Of a stretch of DNA of 64,000 nucleotides, positions 28,238 through 36,744 are shown in pieces. The stretch lies in contig JBEAMJ010000047.1 of NCBI GenBank assembly GCA_041166025.1, forward strand, positions 108,383 through 172,382. The letters run 5' to 3'. Below the pieces are notes generated by a model, which worked only from the letters and a program-made list of their open reading frames with translations, was not told where the DNA came from and made no database searches. Source of the DNA: UBA7672 sp041166025 (GTDB lineage: Bacteria; Pseudomonadota; Alphaproteobacteria; Caulobacterales; Hyphomonadaceae). Every line of letters begins with the position of its first letter. Position 1 is the first letter of the stretch. Both the position numbers and the translations under genes were made by a program.

Positions 28238-30676
28238 CTACCGTGTGGAGGGCTCGACCAGTTCGCCTCGCGCCCAGCGCCCAGCCTGGATGACGCTTCC
28301 ATCAGCCGCCCAGACGACGCCAAACCCGTGCCGATTGCCATTGGCCAGCTCGCCTTCATAGCGCTGGCCGTTGGCGTAGGTGAGAACGCCTCGTCCCTGC
28401 GCGCCCCCGCTCGCCCCTTGGCCGGCGAGGCTATCGCCGCTCCTCCAGTGCATCACGCCATGGCCGCTGGCGACATCGCCGGAATACTCGCCCTCATAGC
28501 GCGCAGCCCGCGCCGCCGCATTGCCGGCATTGTCCATGAACTCGTAGACACCGACGCCGTTAGCCTGGCCGTTGCGCAGTTCCCCGCGATAGCGGTCACC
28601 GACATTCGGCCCGCTGCCGCGCATGCGAACGCCGAGCCCAGTCGGCGCGCCGCCCGAAATCTGCGACATGTAGCGATCGCCATCGGCGCCCACGATGCTC
28701 TGCCCGTCCTTGATCGCGTCAGCCGCCTGCGCGGCCTGCCGTGCGGCAGCCGCCCGCTGTGTGGCCATTGTTTGCGCCCGGCGCGCCGCTTCGGCCGCGC
28801 TTTTCACATCCGCCGCAAGCTGGTCGATACTGAACGGCGCCGGCCGGCTGATCCGCGCAATGGCGGCCTCGGCATTCGTCGCTCGCGCGCCCGTGGGATA
28901 AGCAGCAAGATAGGCCTGATAACCTGCAAGCGTTCCCACGCGCTCGGCGATCGCCCACGCCTCGGCGTCGGCAGCGATGCGGCTCTCCTGCGCCGCCGCC
29001 AGCGAATCCGGATCAGCTTCCCGCACGGATGTTGCTGCACGCGTGGCGGCGAGGCTCGCTGCCTGGGCCTGCGCGATACGCAGCTTATCGGCCTCGACTG
29101 CGGCTGACAGCGCCGCACTCGCCTTGGGCGTCGAGCCCGTGTTGCGCACCGCCTCTGCAAACGCGCGCAGGTCGCGCGGCGTGGCCGAAGTCAGCACTGG
29201 GGCCGGCTTTCGGTTCGATTGTGCAAAGGCGCGGATCGCCTGCATCGTCGCCTCGTCAGGCGCGCCTGTCACAGCGCCGTCATAAAGCTGTAGAGAGGCG
29301 AGACCGCGCTGGATGTCCTCGATCGCAAGCGCGCGCTCCGCGCCGAGCGAAGCCAGACGCTCCTCCGCCGCCTTCACCATCGCGCCCGGCACATCGCCTT
29401 GCGCTGGGAATGCGGCGAGATAGGCGCGATAAGCTGTTTCGCTATCCGCGGTCACCGCCTTCACCCAGGCCTGCGCATCTAGAACCCGCAAGGCCGCGCG
29501 TGCGTTCTCCGCTGTGCTGGAACGCGGGAAGGCCGAAACATGGTCACGTAGCGCCGCCGCATCATTGCGTTCGACGCGCCGCCAGTCTTCCGCCGACGCC
29601 TCGGTGTCTTCGAATGTGCCGGTCGCTGGAACTGCGTTGGCCGTCGCGGCCTCGGCCACGGTCTGGGTTGGAATGTTCGAGGCGACCGGCTCCTCACCGC
29701 CTTCACCGGCCACGCGCCAGCCGAATGGATCGACGAGCCACAGGCCGACGCCCGAGCCGATCAGCGCCACGGCGGCAACGATCGGGGCAGCTGAGAAGGT
29801 CTGGCGGCGGCGACCATAGCCGGTATCAAAACCGCTGCGCCGGAGACTGAGGTCCGGCTCGTCCAGCCGCTCCTCGCGCCGCTCGGGCACGCGGTAGTTG
29901 GGCTCAGGAAAACGCGGCCCGCGCGCAGCCTCGCTGCGATCGACATAGCGGACGTTGTCGCTCTCCTGGTAACGCGGCTGTGACGGCTCATACCGCGCCA
30001 TCGGCGGCGGCTCATAGCGCGGTGGGGGTGGTGGAGGCGCCTGATAGCGCGGCGGCTCCGCAAACCGTGGCGGGGGCGGCTCCGCAAACCGAGGCGGCGG
30101 CAGCGGCTCAGCAAACCGAGGCGGCGGTGCTGCCGGCTGCGGCGGCGCCTCATACCGCGGTGGTGGCGGCGGCTCGACAAACTGTATGGGTGGCGGCAGC
30201 GGTGGTTCGGGTTTGCGGGGGACCGCCGCTGGTGCGGCAACTGCTGCGGCGGGTCGCTTGGAGGCGGGTGGTGTGGCGGGCTTCACCGGCTCCCCGGCGC
30301 AGTTGCGCAGCATCGCCGTCAGGCGACGCCAGCTGGGATCTTCCGGATCACCATTCCAGCGGCTTAGATCGACCGCTTCGAGTTCGTCGAAAGGGCGCGG
30401 CGGCCCCTCGCCGTCGAAGCGCGCCTGGATCAGCTTGTTCTTGTACAGCCCCGTCGCGGCCTCGGACCGCACATACTCCGAGCGACGCGCGCTGTCGGAC
30501 CACAACACCAGCACGGCCTTGGACCAGCCGAGCTTCAGGTCTGCGATGGGGCTGAGGTCAGGCTTCGGCTCCGCCGGGTCCATCCAGCAGTCCCAGCCTT
30601 CCTGGCGAAGCAGGTCGCCAACCGCCCGAAGGCGATCCTTGTCCTGGCGTGCGTAAGCTACATATATATCAGTCAT
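28238..30676 (-). CDS. Membrane-anchored TIR/MORN protein with peptidoglycan-binding-like domain
   Basis: 812 residues. TIR domain at 1-125: MTDIYVAYARQDKDRLRAVG, LVLWSDSARRSEYVRSEAAT with Glu72 as candidate NADase residue. Then a proline-rich linker (133-230) with repeated PPRFAEP units, a basic stretch (RRSGFDTGYGRRRQTF), one transmembrane helix (about 296-315), and a presumed periplasmic part: YxxYLxxFP helical repeats (about 362-445 and 572-610), a PG_binding_1-like segment IQRGLASLQLYDGAVTG near 455-490, a long alanine-rich helical region, and three to four MORN units (694-805), such as YRGELRNGQANGVGVYEF. Only the TIR part would be cytoplasmic. It lies 92 bases downstream of the kinase and 90 upstream of the second TIR gene. 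A defence or envelope-stress role is inferred. Confidence 0.9.
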   Translation of the reverse strand: MTDIYVAYARQDKDRLRAVGDLLRQEGWDCWMDPAEPKPDLSPIADLKLGWSKAVLVLWSDSARRSEYVRSEAATGLYKNKLIQARFDGEGPPRPFDELEAVDLSRWNGDPEDPSWRRLTAMLRNCAGEPVKPATPPASKRPAAAVAAPAAVPRKPEPPLPPPIQFVEPPPPPRYEAPPQPAAPPPRFAEPLPPPRFAEPPPPRFAEPPRYQAPPPPPPRYEPPPMARYEPSQPRYQESDNVRYVDRSEAARGPRFPEPNYRVPERREERLDEPDLSLRRSGFDTGYGRRRQTFSAAPIVAAVALIGSGVGLWLVDPFGWRVAGEGGEEPVASNIPTQTVAEAATANAVPATGTFEDTEASAEDWRRVERNDAAALRDHVSAFPRSSTAENARAALRVLDAQAWVKAVTADSETAYRAYLAAFPAQGDVPGAMVKAAEERLASLGAERALAIEDIQRGLASLQLYDGAVTGAPDEATMQAIRAFAQSNRKPAPVLTSATPRDLRAFAEAVRNTGSTPKASAALSAAVEADKLRIAQAQAASLAATRAATSVREADPDSLAAAQESRIAADAEAWAIAERVGTLAGYQAYLAAYPTGARATNAEAAIARISRPAPFSIDQLAADVKSAAEAARRAQTMATQRAAAARQAAQAADAIKDGQSIVGADGDRYMSQISGGAPTGLGVRMRGSGPNVGDRYRGELRNGQANGVGVYEFMDNAGNAAARAARYEGEYSGDVASGHGVMHWRSGDSLAGQGASGGAQGRGVLTYANGQRYEGELANGNRHGFGVVWAADGSVIQAGRWARGELVEPSTR
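29987..30280 (-). repeat. Low-complexity proline-rich coding repeat
   Basis: Inside the TIR-MORN gene, the DNA encodes residues 133-230, with at least four PPPRFAEP-like units and PPPP runs. The repeat units are near-identical in DNA as well, so slippage could change the linker length. It is not a CRISPR array: no unique spacers and the frame is kept. Confidence 0.7.
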
Positions 30677-30768
30677 GGCCGCCCCTTTGGGCCGCCCCCG
30701 CCGTCATTGCTTCTATCAGCGCAAAACCTTCTTGTGGAGATGCGCCAGACCGGCACAGCGCTGTTCGA

Positions 30769-32076
30769 TCACAGATTCTTGGTCCTGTATTCAGCTGGGG
30801 CCGCAGGAAAGAACACTGAAATGCGGGTTCCGCCGCTCGCGCGCGGCTGAATCGTCAGGATTCCGCCGTGAAGCTCGGCAAACGCGCGCACGACCGAGAG
30901 GCCCAGGCCAGCACCCTTCTGTTTGCGTCCAGCCTCGCCCTGGGCAAAAGCCTTCGACAGTTCATCGAGTTCCTCCGGGCTGATTCCGACGCCGGTGTCC
31001 GAGACGGACAGCCGGGCCCCGTCGGCGACCTCCTCGGCCACCACGACGACCTCACCACCTTTGGGTGTGAACTTGAGCGCATTTGAGAGCAGATTAAGCG
31101 CAATTTGGCGAACCGCCTTGGAATCGGCAAACGCCTCGGCGTCCTCCGCCCCCTCGCACACGAGGTCGACGTCCTTCCGCCGTGCCTGGTCCGTCATGAA
31201 GCGGACCGCATCCTCTGCCAGATCGGACAGACTCAACAGCTCGGGATAGATCTGGTACTTGCCGGCTTCGAGCCGGGCGAGGTCGAGCACGTCATCAATG
31301 ATCAGGGTGAGGTCGCGACCGCCCTCGTGTATGAGGTCGGCATACTCCTGATAACGTTCCGGCAATGGACCGAACACGCCGCTACGCATCATGTCCGCAA
31401 AGCCGAGGATCGCGTTGAGCGGCGTGCGCAATTCGTGACTCGTCTGCGCGAAAAACGTCGTACGGGCCTCCAGCTTCTCTTTGGCCGCCTCGGCTGCCTC
31501 GCGCGCCTCCAGCGTCGCGGCCGACGCCTGGCGCAGGCGTGACTCCAGTTGGCTGAGTTTCGCCGCTTCGCCGTCCCCGGACGCAGGATCGCGCGGTGTA
31601 ACCCCCGCGGACCGGCGGAGTGCAGCAAGCGCCGCGGTCGCCGCGAGAAGCACGAGCGCTGCGGTTCCATAACTCGTTGTAAGGATCGCTGCATCGTGTG
31701 GATGCAACCAGCTTCCATTCGATCCGGCCAGGATCGCAACGAACAGTCCGATCACTGCAAAACCGGCGGTCTCCATGGTTACCCGGACCTTCCCGGACAA
31801 CCACGCGACGGCGATAGCGACGCCGTAGATGACGATCAGCGCTGTTGCGCCGCCCGTGCTCGCCGCCCCTGCCGTTGCGAGTGCGATCCAGAGCGCTGAT
31901 TCGAGTTCAACGGCCTGCGTCTCCGATGTCGATCCGCGCATGAACGCGCCGGCAAGGGGCGGCAGAACAGCACACGCAAATGCGAGCGCGCTGAGCCAGA
32001 ACGGCACGCCGAGCGCCAAACTCCATGCCGCAGCGATGGTTACCAGACCTAGCCAGAGTCCGCCGGCCGGGGTCAT
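30769..32076 (-). CDS. Membrane sensor histidine kinase
   Basis: 435 residues. Five to six hydrophobic segments (1-150) form a membrane sensor without a large periplasmic loop. A coiled coil (about 172-205) leads to the HisKA domain with the H-box FAQTSHELRTPLNAILG (His214), then the HATPase domain with N-box NLLSNALKFTPKGG, G1 DTGVGI and G2 GAGLGLSVVRAF. All key residues are intact. The DMMRSGVFGPL sequence after the H-box resembles kinases of the PleC/DivJ group in Caulobacterales. No receiver domain and no response regulator gene adjoin it. It is the first gene of the minus-strand run with the two TIR genes. Confidence 0.93.
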   Translation of the reverse strand: MTPAGGLWLGLVTIAAAWSLALGVPFWLSALAFACAVLPPLAGAFMRGSTSETQAVELESALWIALATAGAASTGGATALIVIYGVAIAVAWLSGKVRVTMETAGFAVIGLFVAILAGSNGSWLHPHDAAILTTSYGTAALVLLAATAALAALRRSAGVTPRDPASGDGEAAKLSQLESRLRQASAATLEAREAAEAAKEKLEARTTFFAQTSHELRTPLNAILGFADMMRSGVFGPLPERYQEYADLIHEGGRDLTLIIDDVLDLARLEAGKYQIYPELLSLSDLAEDAVRFMTDQARRKDVDLVCEGAEDAEAFADSKAVRQIALNLLSNALKFTPKGGEVVVVAEEVADGARLSVSDTGVGISPEELDELSKAFAQGEAGRKQKGAGLGLSVVRAFAELHGGILTIQPRASGGTRISVFFPAAPAEYRTKNL

Positions 32077-32247
32077 GAGCTGCAGCCCATTAGCAAATTG
32101 TCGCTTGAAGCATCAGTTTGCATCGCGCATCCTAACTGCGCATCAATGAATCCGGTCACAACCTCAGGTGTGTAAGCACATAGCGGGCCGCAGCCTCCGA
32201 TGGGTGGTTTGGGGGACTCCGGTGTGAACGATATTCGGGAGGTTCCA

Positions 32248-33279
32248 TTGCACACGCGGACCAAATTCTGCGCACTTGCCCTTGTCCTTGCAATCGCCGC
32301 CCCGGTGGCGATCAGTCAGGTGTCGTCCGAGACTGGCCAGGGCCGCCTCCTGCCGAGCACGGCCGCGACCTATGCTGATTATCAGGGCAAGGTGTCGGAC
32401 ATCATGTCGAAGGAACTCGGCAACGCAGCCGAGCTCGAGAAGGCGATCGACACGTTCGGCGCGCCCAACATCGGCCAGCTCTCGTCCGGATGGGTGGCCT
32501 ATTCGGGCATCCTTGCTGCGCAAAACCAGGACTTCGTCAAGGAAGTCCGCAACATCGACAATTACTACGGTCGAGAGCGCCTGATGCTCGGCCTCGAGCG
32601 CGACCTCGGCTACGCTCGCACGCTGAAGGGCGGCGAGCAAGCGCTGCAGAATGTGCTGGCCGCGAACGCACGTGACACTGGCCGCCTCTCCAGTGCCGGC
32701 GCCTTCGTGAAGGAGCAGTCTTACAAGTTGCAGAAGGTTGGCTGGGGTAAAGAGCGGGTGAAGAATCCGAACGGCATCCTGCAATCGATGAAGACCTCGG
32801 CCCAGGGCACCAAGCCTGTCACCGACGCAGTGCAGAAGATCTTCGCAGGCCCCGACCTCGACGCGATGCTCAGCACAGTCGCCGCCTCGCCGGCGACGGC
32901 CGACAGCCTGTGGGACAAATTCTCGGTCATCGCAGTCAACGCCCCTGGCAAGGCGCTCGGCACGGTCTCACCGGTTGCTGTTGCGCAGCAGGACCTCAAG
33001 ATCGCGCCGCACTTCAATGGCACGGCCAATCGTATGGTGACGCTCGCCGCGCTCCACGCGATCGACGCTGAGAAAACCAATGGCGAACAGGTGAAGGCCA
33101 CGATGGCCGACCCGATGTCGCGCCAGTGCCTGGAGGAAGCGCAGCAGTATCTCTATGGGTGCGTCTCGACCGCATACACGCGCTATGAACTCACCTTCTG
33201 CCTCGCCCGCCACGGCCTTCGCTTCGAAGGTGACAAAGTTCGCTCGATGGGCAGTTGCTTCGCCGAGATCGCGAAATAG
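32248..33279 (+). CDS. Secreted protein of unknown function
   Basis: 343 residues. A TTG at 32248 is the best start: GGGAGG lies five bases upstream and the protein then opens with a basic-hydrophobic signal peptide (HTRTKFCALALVLAIAAPVA). A GTG at 32224 is possible but would add a polar leader. The mature part is helical with four cysteines near the end (SRQCLEEAQQYLYGCVST, LTFCLARHGL, MGSCFAEIA) that could form two disulfides. I do not recognise the family. A strong terminator follows 28 bases after the stop. Confidence 0.8.
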   Translation: MHTRTKFCALALVLAIAAPVAISQVSSETGQGRLLPSTAATYADYQGKVSDIMSKELGNAAELEKAIDTFGAPNIGQLSSGWVAYSGILAAQNQDFVKEVRNIDNYYGRERLMLGLERDLGYARTLKGGEQALQNVLAANARDTGRLSSAGAFVKEQSYKLQKVGWGKERVKNPNGILQSMKTSAQGTKPVTDAVQKIFAGPDLDAMLSTVAASPATADSLWDKFSVIAVNAPGKALGTVSPVAVAQQDLKIAPHFNGTANRMVTLAALHAIDAEKTNGEQVKATMADPMSRQCLEEAQQYLYGCVSTAYTRYELTFCLARHGLRFEGDKVRSMGSCFAEIAK

Positions 33280-33306
33280 CCGTTAGCTGACCGATATCGA
33301 ACCAGG

Positions 33307-33340
33307 AACCGCCCCGGTCGCTAGACCGGGGCGGTTTGAT
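33307..33340 (+). terminator. Rho-independent terminator
   Basis: AACCGCCCCGGTC (33307-33319), loop GCTA, then the perfect 13-base complement GACCGGGGCGGTT (33324-33336) and TGATTTT. It ends transcription of the secreted-protein gene. It is the only textbook terminator I found in the window. Confidence 0.92.
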
Positions 33341-33409
33341 TTTGGGGGCTCTGCCGGAAGCGACGCGGGAACGCGACGTTGCCATTGACGCAATCGCATC
33401 CAAAAAAGC

Positions 33410-33516
33410 TGTCACCCCGGCCAAAGCCCACAACGCGTGAAGCCGAGAACCGTCTGTCCGGTGTCGCGCTCGGGCGATGGTTCCCGAGTCTACGCTTCAC
33501 TGCGGCAGGGATGACA
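33410..33516. repeat. REP-like palindrome, family A, copy 2
   Basis: The left arm (33410-33451) starts TGTCACCCCGGCCAAAGCCC and ends GCCGAGAACC. The right arm (33479-33516) starts GGTTCCCGAGTC and ends GGCAGGGATGACA, its degenerate reverse complement. Together with the terminator it accounts for most of the 318-base gap at 33280-33597. Confidence 0.75.
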
Positions 33517-33597
33517 CCCCCAGAACAAGAGTTGCCAGAAGTCCTTGAGCATCTCCATGCTGCCATCACCTGTCATCAATCCATGGTACGCTGTGTC

Positions 33598-34487
33598 ATG
33601 GCCAGATCACTCCCGCCCCTCAACGCCATTCGCGCCTTTGAGGTGGCCTCACGCCATCTCAATCTCAGCCGCGCCGCTGAGGAACTCGGCGTAACGCAGG
33701 GCGCCATCTCCAAGCAGGTGATCGCGCTGGAGGAGTTCATCGGCATCCAGCTCTTCATCCGCGATTCAACTGGCCTGCAGCTCACCGCCGAAGGCGGCAA
33801 TCTCAAGGAAGCCATCGCGCCTGCCTTCACGACGCTGTCGGATGCCTTCGCCCGCTATTCTCGCCGGCCGCCGCGCTCGAACACCATCCGCATTTCCACC
33901 GTCGTCTCCTTCGCATCGCAATTCCTCGTGCCTCGCCTTACGAAGTTCGCCGAGCGCTTCCCCGGCTGCGAACTCGAATTCCTCACCTCCATCCGCCTCG
34001 TCGACCTCGCGCGTGAGGAATTCGACATCGCCGTGCGCTATGGCCCCGGCGACTGGGACGGCGTCGTCGCCACCCCACTTTCCGACGGCCTGCTGATCCC
34101 CGTCTGCGCGCCGCAACTGATGCAGCGAGCGGCGGGCGATCTCGCGACGCTTCTCGCCGGCAATCGCCGAATCCAATCCGCCGCGTGGAGGAGTCGCGCG
34201 CGTGGAGCGAAGCCGCCGGCCTACCGCTTGCCACCGTCATGCCCACTTTCGCGATGGAGGAGTTCTCCGTTGCGCTAGCTGGCGCACTGGCTGGGGAAGG
34301 CCTCGCGCTTGCTCCGGATGTGCTGGTGAAGGACAGGCTCTCCCGCGGTGAACTCGTGCAGTTCTCGCCCGTCACGGTGAAGACCGGCTATGCCTATCAC
34401 GTCGCCCATACGCCGAGCGCCCTGCGCCGCGCGGTGGTTCGCGATGTCATCGCCTGGCTGCGCGAGGAAGCAGCCTGTAAGCCGTAG
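33598..34487 (+). pseudogene. LysR-family (GcvA-like) regulator, frameshifted
   Basis: The first 195 residues from ATG 33598 are a normal LysR protein: PPLNAIRAFEVASRHLNLSR, then the helix-turn-helix RAAEELGVTQGAISKQVIAL and the start of the effector domain. Near 34180-34196, after RRIQSA, the frame breaks and runs into unrelated sequence ending at 34278. The rest (WSEAAGLPLATV, GEGLALAPDVLVKDRLSRG, to the end at 34487) continues in another frame and aligns with the paralogue at 35125-36012. A one-base loss (or two-base gain) explains it. A sequencing error could too. Confidence 0.8.
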
Positions 34488-34650
34488 CGACAGGTATTGG
34501 CGGCCTTTCAAGACCACGCCCGCAAACTCCCGCCATGGCTTTTGTTCATGGCCCCTGTTCGTCCTTCTCGATTCCGGCGCACGGGAGCCTCGGGCATCAC
34601 TCACTCAGGCCTGCAAATAGACAGGCCGGATAAAGAGAAGGTAACCTCCC

Positions 34651-34989
34651 ATGAAGTACCAGCCAAAACCGTCCACACTGAAAGTCTACGCTGCTCCCGT
34701 GGTGCTGCTGATGATGGCGGGCGTCCTGGCCACGCCTACGGCGTCGGCAGACCCAGCGCCGGGCCATCACACGGTCCAGGCGCAGTTCCGCTACAATGCG
34801 GAGGCGCCGGCGGAGCAGATCTACGCGAAGTTGCGCAGGACGGCGGAACGGGTCTGCGCCAAGCCGGGCGTTCGGCCACCGGCCTTCCGCAAGGCTGAGG
34901 CAGCGTGCGCGAATAGCGCGATGCAGGACGGCATCAGGCGCATCGGCAGGACCGACATCGCCGTCCTCCATAGCCACAGCGCCGGCTAG
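34651..34989 (+). CDS. UrcA family protein
   Basis: 112 residues with a signal peptide ending near TPTASA. The mature part fits the UrcA pattern: a beta strand (HTVQAQFRYN), then AEQIYAKLRRTAERVCAKPG and a second Cys in AEAACANSAMQDGIRR; the two cysteines probably form a disulfide. UrcA proteins are small secreted proteins of unknown role, common in Caulobacterales and sphingomonads. ATG at 34651 has GAAGGT upstream. It sits between two broken LysR genes. Confidence 0.85.
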   Translation: MKYQPKPSTLKVYAAPVVLLMMAGVLATPTASADPAPGHHTVQAQFRYNAEAPAEQIYAKLRRTAERVCAKPGVRPPAFRKAEAACANSAMQDGIRRIGRTDIAVLHSHSAG

Positions 34990-35029
34990 GAGCGACACCC
35001 CTAAATCCCGTCACTCCCGGGATTAACAG

Positions 35030-35072
35030 CCGGAAGCACGCCTGCTCGCCCCTCGGCAGGTCGCGCTTCCGG
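35030..35072. other. Stem-loop between urcA and the second LysR remnant
   Basis: CCGGAAGC (35030-35037) pairs with GCTTCCGG (35065-35072), and CCTGC/GCAGG (35041-35060) forms an inner stem. There is no T-run, so it is not a standard terminator; it may be a decayed family A REP copy, since TCACTCCCGGGATT lies just upstream. Confidence 0.5.
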
Positions 35073-35124
35073 CCAAGGGCTGTTCCGCGCTAGACTTGGC
35101 GCGGAGCAAGGTCAGCCAAAGTCC

Positions 35125-36012
35125 ATGTCCAGATCACTTCCACCGCTCAATGCCTTGCGGGCGTTCGAAGCCGCCGGCCGCCATCTCAGCTTTTCGCGCG
35201 CCGCCGAGGAGCTCGGCGTGACGCAGGGCGCAATCTCCAAGCACGTCATCGCGCTATAGGATTTCGTTGGCGCGCAGGTTTTCGTGCGCGCGCCCACCGG
35301 TCTGTCTCTGACGCGGGAGGGCTACACGCTTACCGAGGCGCTGCGCCCCGCCTTTGCGATGATGAGCGACGCCTTCGCGCACTACCACCGCAGGCCTCCG
35401 CGCTCGAACATCTGCCGCATCGCCACGCTGGCCTCCTTCGCGGGGCAGTTCCTGGTGCCGCACCTGCCGGCCTTCCGCGCGGCGCATCCCGACATCGAGA
35501 TCGAGTTCATCACCTCGACGCGTCTCGTCGACCTCACTCGCGAGCAGGCAGACATCGCGGTGCGCTACGGTCTTGGCGAGTATGAAGGGCTCGTCTCGAG
35601 CCGACTCGTGAAAGGCGCGCTTGCGCCGGTCTGCGCCCCGAGCCTCCTTAGCGACCAGGGCGAGAGCGCTGAGCAGCTTGTCGCATCCTGCCGCCGCATC
35701 CAGTCGGCCGGTTACAATGAGTGGCGCGACTGGTCGGCCGCCACCGGCATTCCGCTTCCTGCTTCGCCGCCTTGGGTGATCGAGGACTTTCTCGTCGCCA
35801 TCAAAGCCGCCGTGCTGGGCCAGGGGCTCGCGCTCGTGCCGCTGATGCTTGTGCAGGACGAGCTGGCCGACGGAACGCTCGTCGAATTCTCGCCCGCGCG
35901 GCTATCCGTGGACCATACCTACCACATTGCCCACACCGCCGCATCGACGCGCCGGCCTTATGTACAGCAGGTGGTGGACTGGCTCCGGGCCTCGCTGGCG
36001 CATCTGAACTGA
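35125..36012 (+). pseudogene. LysR-family (GcvA-like) regulator with nonsense codon
   Basis: The gene reads as a full 295-residue LysR protein except for TAG at 35257-35259 (codon 45), right after the helix-turn-helix GVTQGAISKHVIAL. The paralogue at 33598 has Glu at the matching place, so GAG to TAG is the likely change. The rest of the frame is intact to 36012, with an in-frame ATG at 35284 that would drop the DNA-binding domain. The effector domain includes LASFAGQFLVPHLPAF and GLALVPLMLVQDELADG. Either a recent pseudogene or a sequence error. Confidence 0.8.
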
Positions 36013-36015
36013 TCG

Positions 36016-36402
36016 CTACCAGGCCTCGATCTGGAGGCCCGGAATATGAGCGAAATCTGCCGGGTTTAGTGTGGCGAGAACCATTCCGCGCGCGAGCGCC
36101 TGAGCGCCGATCATCCGATCAATGATCTTGTGCCGCGAGTACCCCGCCGCCTCGACAATTCGCCCGTACACGTCAGCGGTCGCACGCTCGAACGGCAGAA
36201 CAGGAATGTAGAGCAGCATGTCATCGAGGCGAGCGCGGCGAATCTGGGCGTTTTTCGGATCGCGAAGGATGCTGCCCTCAAGCTCGACAAGCGTGATCGC
36301 CGACATCACAGCGCCTGTCTGCAGTTCGGCCAATCGCCTCAAGGTGGGCGCATGGCCGTCGCGCACCAGAATTGCCACGCTCGTGTCCAGCAGTATCGGC
36401 AA
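36016..36402 (-). CDS. vapC: VapC-type PIN-domain toxin
   Basis: 128 residues. PIN ribonucleases need four acidic residues, and they are in place: Asp6 (LLDTS), Glu40 (LVELE), Asp95 (IIDRMIGAQAL) and Asp116 (LNPADF). VapC toxins cut tRNA or rRNA and block translation. The start is TTG at 36402, directly after the TAG stop of vapB, so translation is coupled. It ends three bases after the LysR remnant on the other strand. Confidence 0.9.
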   Translation of the reverse strand: MPILLDTSVAILVRDGHAPTLRRLAELQTGAVMSAITLVELEGSILRDPKNAQIRRARLDDMLLYIPVLPFERATADVYGRIVEAAGYSRHKIIDRMIGAQALARGMVLATLNPADFAHIPGLQIEAW

Positions 36403-36645
36403 CTACAGGCCTTTGGGCTCGGGAATTTGGTCGGCGTCGCGCACATCGATATTGCTAGGCTGCGGCAGTCTGTTCAGACGCTCGACCAACTCAGAAAGAC
36501 TGCCCGCCGGAGCCGGATAGATCGTCACGATGTCTCCGGACCGCTCGACGACGAGTTCGGTGCCATCCTCGAACGCAACTTCCTTTGGTAGCCTAACGGC
36601 GATGCTGTTTCCGCTTCTGAAGGCTTTTGTCCTGGCCGTGCTCAT
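36403..36645 (-). CDS. vapB: VapB-type antitoxin (AbrB/MazE fold)
   Basis: 80 residues. The N-terminal swapped-hairpin DNA-binding domain reads TKAFRSGNSIAVRLPKEVAF, typical of AbrB-like VapB; the C-terminal 35 residues (SLSELVERLNRLPQP) would wrap the toxin. ATG at 36645 was taken over a TTG three bases upstream. A near-perfect palindrome lies 13 bases upstream. Confidence 0.9.
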   Translation of the reverse strand: MSTARTKAFRSGNSIAVRLPKEVAFEDGTELVVERSGDIVTIYPAPAGSLSELVERLNRLPQPSNIDVRDADQIPEPKGL

Positions 36646-36657
36646 CAAAACCTCGGC

Positions 36658-36675
36658 GTATATCCATGTATATAC
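36658..36675 (-). promoter_or_regulatory. Candidate VapB operator
   Basis: GTATATCCATGTATATAC is a near-perfect inverted repeat (GTATAT / ATATAC around CATG), AT-rich in a GC-rich surround, just upstream of vapB. AbrB-type VapB proteins commonly autorepress through such sites; binding itself is inferred. Confidence 0.6.
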
Positions 36676-36744
36676 AGATGAATGGGTGTGATTTCAAGGT
36701 TTGATAGATTGCCCTCACGATCGCGACGGGCCATCTCCCGCGGC

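Noticed and set aside
29987..30280. Short near-identical DNA units considered as a CRISPR or tandem array
   Set aside because: Units encode PPRFAEP in frame, with no unique spacers, inside the TIR-MORN gene.
35257..35259. TAG considered as recoded (selenocysteine- or pyrrolysine-like) in the LysR gene
   Set aside because: No recoding signal or machinery is visible, the site is Glu in the paralogue, and simple mutation explains it.
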